This document shows positions 18,941 through 27,813 of a DNA stretch of 64,000 nucleotides, piece by piece. Origin of the DNA: Ga0077555 sp963761475 (GTDB taxonomy: Bacteria; Pseudomonadota; Alphaproteobacteria; Rhizobiales; Hyphomicrobiaceae); the NCBI GenBank assembly GCA_963761475.1, contig CAVXGT010000010.1, positions 479,583-543,582 on the forward strand, read 5' to 3'. Within the stretch, counting starts at the first letter, position 1; each line of letters starts with the position of its first letter. The notes under the pieces are model-generated. The model did not search any database. It was given only the letters and a program-made list of their open reading frames with translations, and was not told the DNA's origin. The position numbers were made by a program, and so were the translations under genes.

Positions 18941-19000
18941 ATCCGCAACGGAAGTGTCGGCCTGGCCGACTATCCGAGCCATCATCACGTCAGGCGGGCC

Positions 19001-19894
19001 TCAGTCCTTCGGGGTGGCGCCAGCCTGGCGTGCTCTAGCCAGCACGCGCTCGGCCATCAACGCGATGTCGATGGCGATGAAGACGCCATCGCTATAGGCC
19101 GTGCCTCGCCCTTGGCGCTGCGCCTCCTTCCACGCGTCGAGCACGCGCCGTGCCTTGCCGATGTCTTCGGCGCTGGGCGTGAACACGGCGTTGGCAACGG
19201 CGATCTGGCTCGGGTGGAAAACGAGCTTGCCGGCAAAACCCAACTCCCGCGCTAGCTCCGCATCGGCCTGCGTCGCCGTCACATCTTTTACGGCCACGAA
19301 GTAGGCCGCATCGATCGCCTCGATCCCGACGGCCGCCGCCGCCGCGACGATCAGCGCACGCGGCACGGCGAGCGACCGCTCCGTAACCGCGCTACCTGTT
19401 GCGGCTGTGTAGTCGCCGGAGCCGAAGAACAGTGCCGTCGTCCGCCGGCTGGCCTCCGCGATCTCCAGCGCCTTGAGCAGGCCGCGCGGTGTTTCGATCG
19501 TGGCGATGATCTCGATTGGTCGCGCGCGGGCGATATCGTGTTCCCGCGCATCGAGCCAGGCGCTGACCGACGCCACATGCGCGCCGCTCTCGACTTTCGG
19601 CAGGAAAATCGCGTCGATGCGGCTGGCGTCCAGCGCATCGAGATCGCGTGCGTGCTCGGCGCTGTCGACGCTGTTGATCCGGACGATCCGCTCCCGCCCG
19701 CCGAAATCCAGGCTCGCCAGCGCCTCCCTGATCGCCTGGCGGGCGGCTGCCTTTTGCTCAGGGCCGACACCATCTTCGAGATCGAGCACCAGCGCGTCGG
19801 CGTCCGAGTGTGCCGCCTTGGCGATCCGCTCGGGCCTATCTCCCGGCGTGATCAGCAGCGATCGCCTCAGGCGCGGTGTGGAGCGGCTATGCAT
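19001..19894 (-). CDS. CoA ester lyase of the HpcH/HpaI (CitE-like) family
   Basis: A 297-residue TIM-barrel lyase. Visible motifs are RSLLITPGDRPERIAKA (CoA-binding start), DALVLDLEDGV with the metal-binding Glu/Asp, RIVRINSVDSAEH, IFLPKVESGAHV, ATIETPRGLL, and GFAGKLVFHPSQIAVAN at the C-terminus. The family includes citrate lyase beta subunits and malyl-CoA lyases or thioesterases. With ccr and ecm in the same window, a malyl-CoA role in the ethylmalonyl-CoA pathway is possible, but sequence alone does not decide. It starts 8 bases after the acyl-CoA dehydrogenase-like gene, so they form an operon. Confidence 0.88.
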   Translation of the reverse strand: MHSRSTPRLRRSLLITPGDRPERIAKAAHSDADALVLDLEDGVGPEQKAAARQAIREALASLDFGGRERIVRINSVDSAEHARDLDALDASRIDAIFLPKVESGAHVASVSAWLDAREHDIARARPIEIIATIETPRGLLKALEIAEASRRTTALFFGSGDYTAATGSAVTERSLAVPRALIVAAAAAVGIEAIDAAYFVAVKDVTATQADAELARELGFAGKLVFHPSQIAVANAVFTPSAEDIGKARRVLDAWKEAQRQGRGTAYSDGVFIAIDIALMAERVLARARQAGATPKD

Positions 19895-19902
19895 GTCGAA
19901 CC

Positions 19903-21090
19903 TCAGAGAAACATTGTCGTATCAGGCGCGAGCCCCAGCAGGTGCCGGCCAACGGTCATGTAGTGCGTCGCCCGCCCTTGCACCTGCTGCGCCGCCGACA
20001 TCGCATCACGGAGCCGCTGCTCGAACGGCGCATTCTCGAAGATCGCGTTTTGTCCGGCAGCCCGATAGGCGTCGACAGAAACCTGGCAAGCTTCGTTTAT
20101 GGCGTGGGTCGCAGCCAGCCGCCAGTCGATCCGGTGCTGCAGGCTGAGCGCCCTGCCCTGGTCGACGTCGCTCCACACCGCGCCAACCGTTTCGAGCAGT
20201 AAGGCCCGCGCCGCCCGCCATCGCGCCTCCAGCCGCCCGAGGTCCCCCTGGAACATGCCGTTCTCGAGGAGCGACGAGCTTGCCCCGCGGGGCGTCTTCT
20301 TCACGGCCAGCGCCTTGAGGTCGTCCAGCATGCCCCGCGCAATGCCGAGGCTGACGCCGCCGAACGTCGCTGAATACGCCATGCCGTTGGGAAACTTGAA
20401 CAAGGTCCCCGGCACCTTCGCGCTCTCCATATTCTCGCGATCTACTGTGTCGCTGGCCGTGACGTAGATGTCGTCCACCTCGTAGCTGTCGCTGCCCGTG
20501 CCTTTGAGGCCGACCACATGCCACACGTCGTCCATGTTGGCCTTCTCGCGCGGAAAGAGCGCCGTCAGATCGGCTGGCCGTCCGTCGGCCCGCAGCCGTG
20601 GCTTGCCATTGGCGTCGACGATTTTGCAGTGGGCCCCGAGCAGCGTCGCGTGCCGGCTGCCGCTGGCGAACGTCCACCGCCCCCGAATGCGATAGCCGCC
20701 ATCAGCCTCCACCGCCGTGCCTTGCACGCCGGCGCCCCAGGCCAACACCGCATTTGCAGGGCCAAATAGTCGTTGCGCCGCCTCCGCCTCGAGGAATGAC
20801 GCCGTCATCGCGCATCCACCGCCTTGGCCGAGGCACCAGGCCGTGCTCGCATCCGCCGCCGAGATAATCCGCGCGACTTCCACCATCGTCACCAGATCGA
20901 TCTCGTCGCCGCCGACCGACCGGGGTAGCAGCAGCCTGAACAATCGCGCCTCGTGTAGCGCTTTGACGACGTTGGCCGGAAGTTCCCGCGCGGCCTCGAT
21001 GGTCCCCTTGGCAGCCCGCAAGGTCTCGACCATGGCCTGCGCCCGTCGCAGGACGTCTGGATTGGGTGTCACGCCCGGCTGGCTATGCAT
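19903..21090 (-). CDS. Acyl-CoA dehydrogenase-fold flavoprotein
   Basis: A 395-residue protein of the acyl-CoA dehydrogenase/flavin monooxygenase superfamily. Landmarks are RLFRLLLPRSVGGDEIDLVT, STAWCLGQGGGCAMT, GRWTFASGSRHATLLGAHC and a C-terminal helical bundle (DWRLAATHAINEACQVSVD). The middle resembles the DszC/HpaH/pigment-hydroxylase branch more than classical fatty-acyl dehydrogenases, so a monooxygenase is an alternative. I chose ATG 21090; upstream codons run into repeat DNA. It precedes the CitE-like lyase by 8 bases. Confidence 0.8.
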   Translation of the reverse strand: MHSQPGVTPNPDVLRRAQAMVETLRAAKGTIEAARELPANVVKALHEARLFRLLLPRSVGGDEIDLVTMVEVARIISAADASTAWCLGQGGGCAMTASFLEAEAAQRLFGPANAVLAWGAGVQGTAVEADGGYRIRGRWTFASGSRHATLLGAHCKIVDANGKPRLRADGRPADLTALFPREKANMDDVWHVVGLKGTGSDSYEVDDIYVTASDTVDRENMESAKVPGTLFKFPNGMAYSATFGGVSLGIARGMLDDLKALAVKKTPRGASSSLLENGMFQGDLGRLEARWRAARALLLETVGAVWSDVDQGRALSLQHRIDWRLAATHAINEACQVSVDAYRAAGQNAIFENAPFEQRLRDAMSAAQQVQGRATHYMTVGRHLLGLAPDTTMFL

Positions 21091-21213
21091 GAGTTTGGCC
21101 TGTCCTTCGGAGTTCGTCTTCAACCCTGACCAAAGGATAGCGACATCGCCCTGCGGAAGGCAAAGCACAACCCGCGATCCGGGCCCAACGGGAGCCGGCA
21201 GCAGCACCTCGAC

Positions 21214-21423
21214 GCTGCCCTTGCAGCGCGTACGCGCCGTGAGCGAAAACAACTAACCCCAACCCGATCCGGCCGCGTTACCCACCCACCCCCTTAGCGC
21301 CAGGCGTGCGCTCCTAGCGCCGGCTTGGCGAAGGCCGCGACCGCGGCCCGCCGCTTTGCGGCGCCCCCGCGGAGGCGCAGCGCTGCCCTTGCAGCGCGTA
21401 CGCGCCGTGAGCGAAAACACCAG
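21214..21423. repeat. REP-like element, family B, with a partial second copy
   Basis: A GC-rich palindromic element at about 21288-21423 ends with GCTGCCCTTGCAGCGCGTAC and GCGCCGTGAGCGAAAAC. The same ending occurs again at 21214-21254, so the right half is duplicated. A related element follows the MATE gene at 30641-30780. Inner inverted repeats such as GCGACCGCGGCCCGCCGC suggest a folded RNA. It fills the space upstream of the flavoprotein gene; with the adjoining sequence the gap to lolA is about 870 bases and has no protein gene. Confidence 0.75.
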
Positions 21424-21528
21424 CGCCACAATCTCTCCATGGTTCTCGCCGACCGTGTGCCGCACTGCTTCTCGCCACGCGATCACAAGGATCAGCGATG
21501 CTGGTCTTTGGCGGCTTTCGCGAGGCTC

Positions 21529-21571
21529 AAAAACGAAAAAGCGCCCGACCTTGGGGGAGAAGGTCGGGCGC
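21529..21571 (-). terminator. Intrinsic terminator
   Basis: A perfect 12-bp stem (GCGCCCGACCTT with AAGGTCGGGCGC), a 7-base loop and, on the minus strand, a T-rich tail (TTTTTCGTTTTT). It could end the candidate small RNA and any read-through from lolA. Confidence 0.85.
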
Positions 21572-21673
21572 CAGCGCTCGAAGCGCACGCGCCGGGAGGG
21601 ATTCCGGCGCGACAGACGACACCTTCAGGTAGACGGGGGGGCACTACCATTTAAGAGCGATGTCGCCTGCTCT
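21529..21673 (-). ncRNA. Candidate small RNA of about 145 nt
   Basis: A free-standing unit downstream of lolA on the minus strand: a promoter-like pair at 21680-21707, then about 145 bases ending in a strong intrinsic terminator (21529-21571). A second perfect 8-bp hairpin is formed by 21588-21595 and 21604-21611, with arms CGCGCCGG and CCGGCGCG. In the minus-strand RNA the two loops are pyrimidine-rich (AAUCCCUC and CUCCCCC), resembling anti-Shine-Dalgarno loops of trans-acting alphaproteobacterial sRNAs. I do not assign a known family. The 5' end is estimated from the -10 box. Confidence 0.5.
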
Positions 21674-21679
21674 GAGATA

Positions 21680-21707
21680 AAGATATAAAAACTTGACAGG
21701 GTTTCAA
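21680..21707 (-). promoter_or_regulatory. Sigma70-like promoter for the candidate small RNA
   Basis: On the minus strand TTGAAA (21707-21702), a 16-base spacer and TATCTT (21685-21680) approximate -35 and -10 boxes in an AT-rich patch that stands out from the GC-rich surroundings. It points at the terminator 110 bases downstream, with no reading frame between. Confidence 0.45.
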
Positions 21708-21958
21708 GGGCCACGATCACACTTTTCACGCTTTATTTACCGATTGTTTCAGCGCCGCTGAGTCGGAGGCCGTTTTCCGCGTGTTTTCCGCCACCTGTAC
21801 GCGCAGCGCCGCCCAAAAATCAATCCAGGGGTGGTTCTTCGGGTGATTCGGTGCCCCCTGAAGTGCCCGGTCGGCCAGAAAAAATTGCCGAATGCGCCCT
21901 CCTCAAGCGCACCGATCTCGGGCCGGACTGCATATCCACCCGGCGAGCGACCACCTGC

Positions 21959-22714
21959 CTACTGGAAGTGTTTGACCTGTGGGCTGGTGATCTTGAACAG
22001 CTTTGCCTCGACGTCCGCATTGTGGTCCAGGTTCGAAACCTCGACCCGCGTATCCAGGCCCTGGTTGTCGGTCGTCACCCATTCTTTCAGCTCGAGCGCC
22101 GGGCTTTTCGCCATGAACAGCCGGATCTTCCCCGATGCGTCCTTGCCCTTGTCCTGCAGCGCCACGATCAGCAGGTCATCGGCTTCCTGCACTTCCAGGA
22201 TGCGCGAGTCACGCAGTAGGTCGACGTCCTGGCGCAGCAGCACCCGGAACGGAGTCTGGTCGACCATCACCCGGTCGTCGGTATTGATGTCGAGGTCCTG
22301 GATTGCGATCTGGTGTCCGTCCGACACCACCAGCTGGCGGCTCGGCGGCGCATACTCGAAGCGCACGCGCCCCGGCTTCAGCATATAGAATTTGCCCTTG
22401 AGCCGCTTCTTGTCCGGGCTCGTCTGCACGAACGTGCCCTTGAGCTTGATCAGCGCATTGAAGTAGCCATTGACCTTGCTGACGATCTCGACCTGCCGGG
22501 GCTCCAGCGCGATGCCGTCCACCGCGGGTGCCGTGTCCACCTTCGGGTTCCAGTTGGGGCCGCCAACTGGCGAATTGGGTTGGGCTTTCGGCGTTTGCGC
22601 GACGGCCGCGGGCCCTGCCAGCATCAGCGCTGCACCGACCACCAGCACGCGCACTAGTTTGGCTCGCGCAGGCATGCGCTTAAAGCATCTCATGAAACCA
22701 CCACCCTTTTTCAT
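21959..22714 (-). CDS. lolA: Outer-membrane lipoprotein carrier protein LolA
   Basis: A 251-residue periplasmic chaperone that ferries lipoproteins from the LolCDE transporter to the outer membrane. A basic N-terminus and hydrophobic core (VRVLVVGAALMLAGPAAVA) form the signal peptide. The LolA core includes YFNALIKLKGTFVQTSPDKK, GKFYMLKPGRVRFEYAPPS, ISDGHQ-like VVSDGHQIAIQDLD, and LFKITSPQVKHF at the end. In related genomes lolA lies directly after ftsK; here three plus-strand genes intervene. Confidence 0.92.
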   Translation of the reverse strand: MKKGGGFMRCFKRMPARAKLVRVLVVGAALMLAGPAAVAQTPKAQPNSPVGGPNWNPKVDTAPAVDGIALEPRQVEIVSKVNGYFNALIKLKGTFVQTSPDKKRLKGKFYMLKPGRVRFEYAPPSRQLVVSDGHQIAIQDLDINTDDRVMVDQTPFRVLLRQDVDLLRDSRILEVQEADDLLIVALQDKGKDASGKIRLFMAKSPALELKEWVTTDNQGLDTRVEVSNLDHNADVEAKLFKITSPQVKHFQ

Positions 22715-23017
22715 CCCTCGCCCTGCGCACAGTCCCTACAATTGGGACCGCAAGAGGGCAAGTCGGTGTGTGCAAGGTTCTTGTTGCAAACCCGCACCAA
22801 TAACGCTCCGCAGGTCTGCGCAAGTACCGTTCGCGTCCTTCGCCACGCCGCCCGGCATGCGTGATGTGAACTATGGGCTTCGCAGGCTACGCAGTGGCCG
22901 CGGCACTGGCGTTGCCGGATGGGGGCATCTAACATTCCCCGCGGAGCCTCCCGCCGCGCAGGCCGCGCCAAGGGTGGAAAGTTACAGGTTCCCAGTGTTC
23001 TCAGGAGGAAGCGTATA
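22715..23017. other. Divergent promoter region of lolA and the hydrolase gene
   Basis: About 300 bases between divergent genes with no supported reading frame. The ribosome site AGGAGGAA of the hydrolase lies at its right end. I could not pick promoter boxes with confidence. Confidence 0.4.
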
Positions 23018-23767
23018 ATGGCATTCTATCGTGGTTTGATCGCAACCAACGTAACCATCAACGGCGCCAACGGTGATCCGATCACCGCCTACGTCGCACG
23101 ACCGGAAGGCAATGGTCCCTTCCCCGGCGTCGTGCTCGTCCACCACCTCCCCGGCTGGAGCGAGCTCTACATCGAGATGACCCGCAAGTTCGCGGCCAAC
23201 GGCTACATCGCCATCTGCGCCAACCTCTACGAGCGCGCCGGCGCCGGCAATCCCGACGACGTCGCCGCCAAGGTCCGCGCCGATGGCGGCATCGCCGACG
23301 CCCAGATGGTCGGCGACACCGAGGCAGCCGTGAAGTGGATGCGCGCCCAGGCCGGACACAACGGCAAGGTCGGCATCTTCGGCTCCTGCTCGGGCGGCCG
23401 CCATGCCTTCATCTACGCCTGCCAGAAGAAGGACGTCGACGCCTGCGTCGATCTTTGGGGCGGCCGCGTCGTCATGGGCAAGGACGAGCTGAACGCCAAG
23501 ACTCCGACGGCGCCGATCGACATGACCAAGGATCTCTCCTGCCCGTTGCTCGGCCTCTTCGGCAACGAGGATCGCGCCCCGAGCCCCGAGCAGGTCGACC
23601 AGCACGAGGCCGAGCTCAAGAAGCACGGCAAGACCTACGAGTTCCACCGCTACGACGGCGCCGGCCACGGCTTCTTCTACTACCACCGCCCGCTCTACCG
23701 CGTGGAGCAGGCGCTGGACGGTTGGAGCAAGGTCTTTGCCTTCTTCGGCAAGCATCTCGCCAAGTAA
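23018..23767 (+). CDS. Dienelactone hydrolase family protein
   Basis: A 249-residue alpha/beta hydrolase starting at ATG 23018 behind a strong AGGAGGAA site. The nucleophile elbow is GIFGSCSGGRHAF, with Cys as in dienelactone hydrolases. The acid residue is in FGNEDRAPS and the catalytic His in YDGAGHGFFYYHRPLY. An early GVVLVHHLPGWSELYIE motif matches the family. Substrate unknown; no aromatic degradation genes are nearby. The DUF6295-like gene follows after 14 bases. Confidence 0.9.
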   Translation: MAFYRGLIATNVTINGANGDPITAYVARPEGNGPFPGVVLVHHLPGWSELYIEMTRKFAANGYIAICANLYERAGAGNPDDVAAKVRADGGIADAQMVGDTEAAVKWMRAQAGHNGKVGIFGSCSGGRHAFIYACQKKDVDACVDLWGGRVVMGKDELNAKTPTAPIDMTKDLSCPLLGLFGNEDRAPSPEQVDQHEAELKKHGKTYEFHRYDGAGHGFFYYHRPLYRVEQALDGWSKVFAFFGKHLAK

Positions 23768-23781
23768 GGAGGGCACGAACC

Positions 23782-24125
23782 ATGTGCACATCGATTGTCG
23801 AGATCGCACCAGCCGAAGGCATGGCCAAGCGCGAGGACGCAGTGGTTTCCCTTGACGCAGGTCGCGGTCGCCTACGACCACGCCCGCCACGCGCTGCTGG
23901 GTGACGTCATCACCATGGACTTCATCAACACGCGATCTGCCGGCTGACAACAGGGCAGCGGTGGAGCTCACTTTGGAAACAGCGAAGGAGCTGCACGCGG
24001 CGCTTGCCCGCGCCATCGCCGCCGCTGACGAGGAGGAGGCCGAGCGGGCTGAATCGATCGAGCAGCAACGGCGGGCAAAAGGCGCCAAGACCGCCACCCG
24101 CAAGCTCGAGCTTGTCGGTACCTGA
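23782..24125 (+). CDS. DUF6295-like small protein, two frameshifts
   Basis: About 113 residues after correction. It begins MCTSIVEIAPAEGMAKRED at ATG 23782. Removing one base near 23842 gives AWFPLTQVAVAYDHARHALL and GDVITMDFINT. Removing another near 23933 gives DLPADNRAAVELTLETAKEL to the stop at 24125. The corrected chain has the pattern I remember for DUF6295 (MCT..., WFP, VAYDH, AVELxxE). Both extra bases are at codon ends: GCA/GCG (Ala) and ACG/ACC (Thr). Probably cotranscribed with the hydrolase; function unknown. Confidence 0.7.
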
Positions 24126-24259
24126 CAATCTCAAGCCGGAAGCCGCGCTTCGCCGCGGCTTCCGGTGATCGCACACAGTGTGTCTTGGCCAGTGTAGCGG
24201 ACTCGGCGTCGAGCCGCAGGCGCAGGAACCGCATCTTGCAGAAGAGTTGGGTGGTCGAT

Positions 24260-25043
24260 ATGGGCCGTTTGCGGTCAGGGCTCGGTAAGAGTCGTCAAGC
24301 ACGCGCTGGCACGTCAAGGGTTCGCCTTGGTTCGGCCGGAGCACAAGTTCGGACTCGATCCCTGGGTCGACATCGGCAAGCTAGCGAGGGCCTGGAGCCG
24401 GCCGATCAAAACGTTCTTCGACGTTGGAGCGAATGATGGCGAAACCGCCATCGCGGCGCTCAGGCAATTCCCTGAGGCGAACGTCACGAGCTTCGAGCCC
24501 CACCCCGTCACATTCGCCGAGTTGCTGGCCGCAGTGGGCGATCAGCAGCGCTTCACCGCTGTCAATGCAGCTTTGGGCGCCGACATCGGCGAAGTCGTGA
24601 TGTTCGAATACGAGGGCATGTCAAAAATCAATAGCCTGACGTCGGACGCGCCGTTCGCAGTGCGGTTCGACAGGAAAGGACGCCGTACCAGCGTCAAGTG
24701 CACCACCCTCGACGCCTATTGCGCGGAGAATGGCGTAGAATGGATCGACGTCCTGAAGATTGACACCGAGGGCTTCGATCACGCGGTTCTGCAAGGCAGC
24801 GCCGGGATGCTGCAGCGCCGGGCGATCGGCTTCATCACGGTCGAATTCAATGACCTCCAGCCCAAGGAGGGGACCACGGGTGGCGCGCTGGTCCCGATCG
24901 ACCAGCTCCTGCGCCCGCATGGCTATCGGTTCGTCGCCGCCTACAATGATTACATCACCACGGCCGGCGAGATGTTCGCGGTCTCGAACGCGCTGTTCGC
25001 CTTGCCGCAGAGTGCTTCCGCTGGAGGCAACGCTTCGACCTAG
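24260..25043 (+). CDS. FkbM-family methyltransferase, probable frameshift near the start
   Basis: A SAM-dependent methyltransferase of about 260 residues. The Rossmann motif is KTFFDVGANDGETAIAA, followed by VTSFEPHPVTFAELLAAVG, VKCTTLDAYCAENGVEWID and LKIDTEGFDHAVLQGS, all typical of FkbM. The uninterrupted frame starts only at TTG 24327. A better N-terminus comes from ATG 24260 (MGRLRSGLGK) joined by dropping one base near 24289 to VVKHALARQGFALVRPEHK. The extra base lies at a Lys codon (AAG/AAA). Target unknown; many FkbM enzymes act on sugars or lipids. Confidence 0.82.
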
Positions 25044-25164
25044 GCCGCACCCCTGATTATGGGTCGTTTGCACTGAGTTTGCGTGCAGACATCATGACGT
25101 CCGGCTGAACCACGGCTCGCAAATGAACCAGCCAAGCCCCTGGCGATCCACGCCGGCTCCCCCC

Positions 25165-25285
25165 TTTCACGCGCGTTGCGGCCGGTTCTCCCTCTTCACG
25201 CGCATTGCGGCCGGATCCTTCTTCACGCGCGTTGCGGCCGGCTCCCCGCAGGGGAGTCGCAACGCGCCACTAATCAAGAGCCACT
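25165..25285. repeat. REP-like element, family A variant, with threefold lead-in
   Basis: The segment TTCACGCGCGTTGCGGCCGG occurs three times with small changes, the last running into CTCCCCGCAGGGGAGTCGC and AACGCGCCACTAATCAAGAG. The outer arms are GCGTTGCGGCC/GTCGCAACGC instead of the CCTTCCGG version. It ends just before the stop codon of ftsK. Confidence 0.75.
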
Positions 25286-25287
25286 AA

Positions 25288-27810
25288 TCAAGAGCCAGCC
25301 TCGGCCCCCGCGCCGATCAGCACCCGTCGCCGCCCGACATTGTCGGCCGGGCTGACGATGCCGTCGGCCTCCATCCGCTCGATCAGGTCGGCGGCGCGGT
25401 TGTAGCCGATGCCGAGTCGGCGCTGCAGGTAGCTGGTCGAGGCCTTGCCGTCGCGATGCACGACCGCCACCGCCCGGTCGTAGAGATCGTCTGCCGACGA
25501 GCTCGCAGGATCGCTGTTTCCCGAACTTTGGCCGAAGCCTTCCGCCGCGTCCTCGACATCGCGCAGCAGCGCGTCGACATAGGCCGGCTCGCCGTTCTCC
25601 TTCAATTTCTCGACGACGCTTTCGACTTCATCGTCGGCAACGAACGGCCCGTGCACGCGGATCGTCAGGCCCGAGCCCCCTGAATACAGCATGTCGCCCG
25701 CGCCCAGCAGTTGCTCCGCGCCCTGGTCGCCGATGATGGTGCGGCTGTCGACCTTCGAGGCCACCTTGAAGGCGATCCGTGTCGGGAAGTTGGCCTTGAT
25801 GGTGCCTGTCACCACGTCGACGCTCGGCCGTTGCGTCGCCATGATCAGGTGGATGCCGGCTGCCCGCGCCATCTGTGCGAGCCGCTGCACCGAGCCTTCG
25901 ATCTCCTTGCCGGCAACCGCCATCAGGTCGGCGAACTCGTCGACCACGATAACGATGTAGGCCATCGGCTCCGGCGTCATGTCCTCGCGCACGTAGACGG
26001 CTTCGCCCGTCGCCTCGTCGAACCCCGTCTGAACCGTCCGCGCCAGCATTTCGCCGCGCTTCCTCGCGTTCTTGGCGCGCACGTTGAACATCTCGATGTT
26101 GCGCACGCCCAGTTGCGCCATGCGCTTGTAGCGCTCCTCCATTTCGCCAACCGCCCAGGCCAGTGTCGCCGCCGCCTTGTGTGGATCCGTCACCACGGGT
26201 GCCAGCAGGTGCGGCACGCCGTTGTAGACCGACAACTCCAGCATCTTGGGATCGATCAGCAGCAGACGGCACTCGGCCGGCGACAAACGGTAGAGCAGCG
26301 ATAGGATCAAGGCATTGACGCCGACCGACTTGCCCGAGCCCGTCGTACCCGCCACCAGCAGATGCGGCATGCGCGCGAGATCGGCGATGATGGGCTCGCC
26401 GCCGATGCCCTTGCCGAGCGCCACCGGCAGATGCCCGTCGTGGGTCCGCCACGCATCGCTTTCCAGCAGCTCGCGCAGGAACACAGTCTCGCGCCGCACG
26501 TTCGGCAGCTCGATGCCGAGCGCATTGCGCCCCGGCACGACAGCGATACGGGCCGACACAACGCTCATCGAGCGTGCGATGTCGTCCGACAGTGCCACCA
26601 CCCGCGAAGACTTCGTCCCGCGCGCCGGCTCCAACTCGAACAGTGTCACCACGGGTCCGGGCTTGATGTCCTTGATCTCGCCCTTCACGCCGAAATCACC
26701 CATCACGTCTTCCAGCAGGCGCGCGTTGCCGCGCAGCACCGGCTGGGTGTGCTCGGGTCCCGGACGCGCTTGCGGCGGCCGCTTCAGCAGGTTGAGGGAG
26801 GGCGGTCGATAGTCCTTGCCCGTGCCGCGAAACGGGTTGAGGCCGCCGAGCAACGAGGCTGCCGCCGGCCGTGACTGAGGCGGCGGAGGTGTCGGCGGCG
26901 CTGCGGCCGGACCTTGCCGCGGCGCGAAACGCTCAGCGATTGCTCGGCTCTGGACTTCTGTTTGATCGTCGAATGCCGGCCGCGGCCCGCCCTTGCGGTG
27001 GTGGGGCGCCGCCTCGCCGTGGGCGGGCAGCGGTGCGTCGAAATCGAACTCGAAATTCGCCCGCGTCCGCGCTTGTGGCATTGCCGGCGGCGCGCCATCG
27101 CGCCGCATCGCCATCGCCATGGGCTCGCCCGCCATCGCTGTCGCCGCCGCCAGGCCGGGCGCCGCGATCGGTTCACGCCGCTGCGCCAGATACCTCGAGC
27201 GGGTCAGCAGCTTCCAGTCGCCGCGATCGATATCGAGTGCCGCTGACAGCAGGCACATGCCGCCGGCAAACAGCAGCAATCCCGCCACCGCCCCGCCCCG
27301 ACCGGGCAGCGGCAGCGCCGTCAGACCGGCCACCAGATTGAACACCATGTCGCCGACCGCACCGCCCAGGCCGTGATTGATCGGCCAATTCAGCGGCAAT
27401 GGTAGACTGGAGAGCGCACCCGCCAGCACCACGATCGCGCCGATAAGGTAGGCCGTTCGTGATTTGACCCGGCTGAGCCGTTCCTTCAGCACCAGTTCGC
27501 CGCCGGCGAACGCCAGGCCAAGGAAGATCAATACGGCTGCAAAGCCCAGCGTCTGCAGCGCCAGATCAGAGAAGATGGCCCCGACGGGCCCCAGCAGATT
27601 GCGCGTTTGTCCACTCGCCGCGTGCGTGAGCGACGGGTCGTCGGCCGACCACGTCAGCAATGACAGCCATCCCGCTGCAGCGACCAGCCCAAAGGCCAGC
27701 CCCACCGCCCGACACACCACGCCAATCACCTTGCCGCCCAGATCGACTGGCAGCAGCGGCCTGGACTGTTGGCCAATACGCTCGACATCCATGAGACCAG
27801 ACGCTTTCAA
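25288..27810 (-). CDS. ftsK: DNA translocase FtsK
   Basis: An 840-residue septal DNA pump that moves the terminus region and activates XerCD at dif. Four N-terminal membrane helices (about residues 28-190) are followed by a Pro/Ala-rich linker and the motor. Motor motifs include Walker A LLVAGTTGSGKSVGVNALI, LLLIDPKMLELSVYNGVPHL, Walker B YIVIVVDEFADLMAVAGKE, and ATQRPSVDVVTGTIKANFP. The C-terminal gamma winged helix, which reads KOPS, is present (TSYLQRRLGIGYNRAADLIE). The aminotransferase gene ends 3 bases upstream, so the two form an operon. ATG 27792 is a possible alternative start. Confidence 0.96.
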   Translation of the reverse strand: MKASGLMDVERIGQQSRPLLPVDLGGKVIGVVCRAVGLAFGLVAAAGWLSLLTWSADDPSLTHAASGQTRNLLGPVGAIFSDLALQTLGFAAVLIFLGLAFAGGELVLKERLSRVKSRTAYLIGAIVVLAGALSSLPLPLNWPINHGLGGAVGDMVFNLVAGLTALPLPGRGGAVAGLLLFAGGMCLLSAALDIDRGDWKLLTRSRYLAQRREPIAAPGLAAATAMAGEPMAMAMRRDGAPPAMPQARTRANFEFDFDAPLPAHGEAAPHHRKGGPRPAFDDQTEVQSRAIAERFAPRQGPAAAPPTPPPPQSRPAAASLLGGLNPFRGTGKDYRPPSLNLLKRPPQARPGPEHTQPVLRGNARLLEDVMGDFGVKGEIKDIKPGPVVTLFELEPARGTKSSRVVALSDDIARSMSVVSARIAVVPGRNALGIELPNVRRETVFLRELLESDAWRTHDGHLPVALGKGIGGEPIIADLARMPHLLVAGTTGSGKSVGVNALILSLLYRLSPAECRLLLIDPKMLELSVYNGVPHLLAPVVTDPHKAAATLAWAVGEMEERYKRMAQLGVRNIEMFNVRAKNARKRGEMLARTVQTGFDEATGEAVYVREDMTPEPMAYIVIVVDEFADLMAVAGKEIEGSVQRLAQMARAAGIHLIMATQRPSVDVVTGTIKANFPTRIAFKVASKVDSRTIIGDQGAEQLLGAGDMLYSGGSGLTIRVHGPFVADDEVESVVEKLKENGEPAYVDALLRDVEDAAEGFGQSSGNSDPASSSADDLYDRAVAVVHRDGKASTSYLQRRLGIGYNRAADLIERMEADGIVSPADNVGRRRVLIGAGAEAGS

Positions 27811-27813
27811 CGC

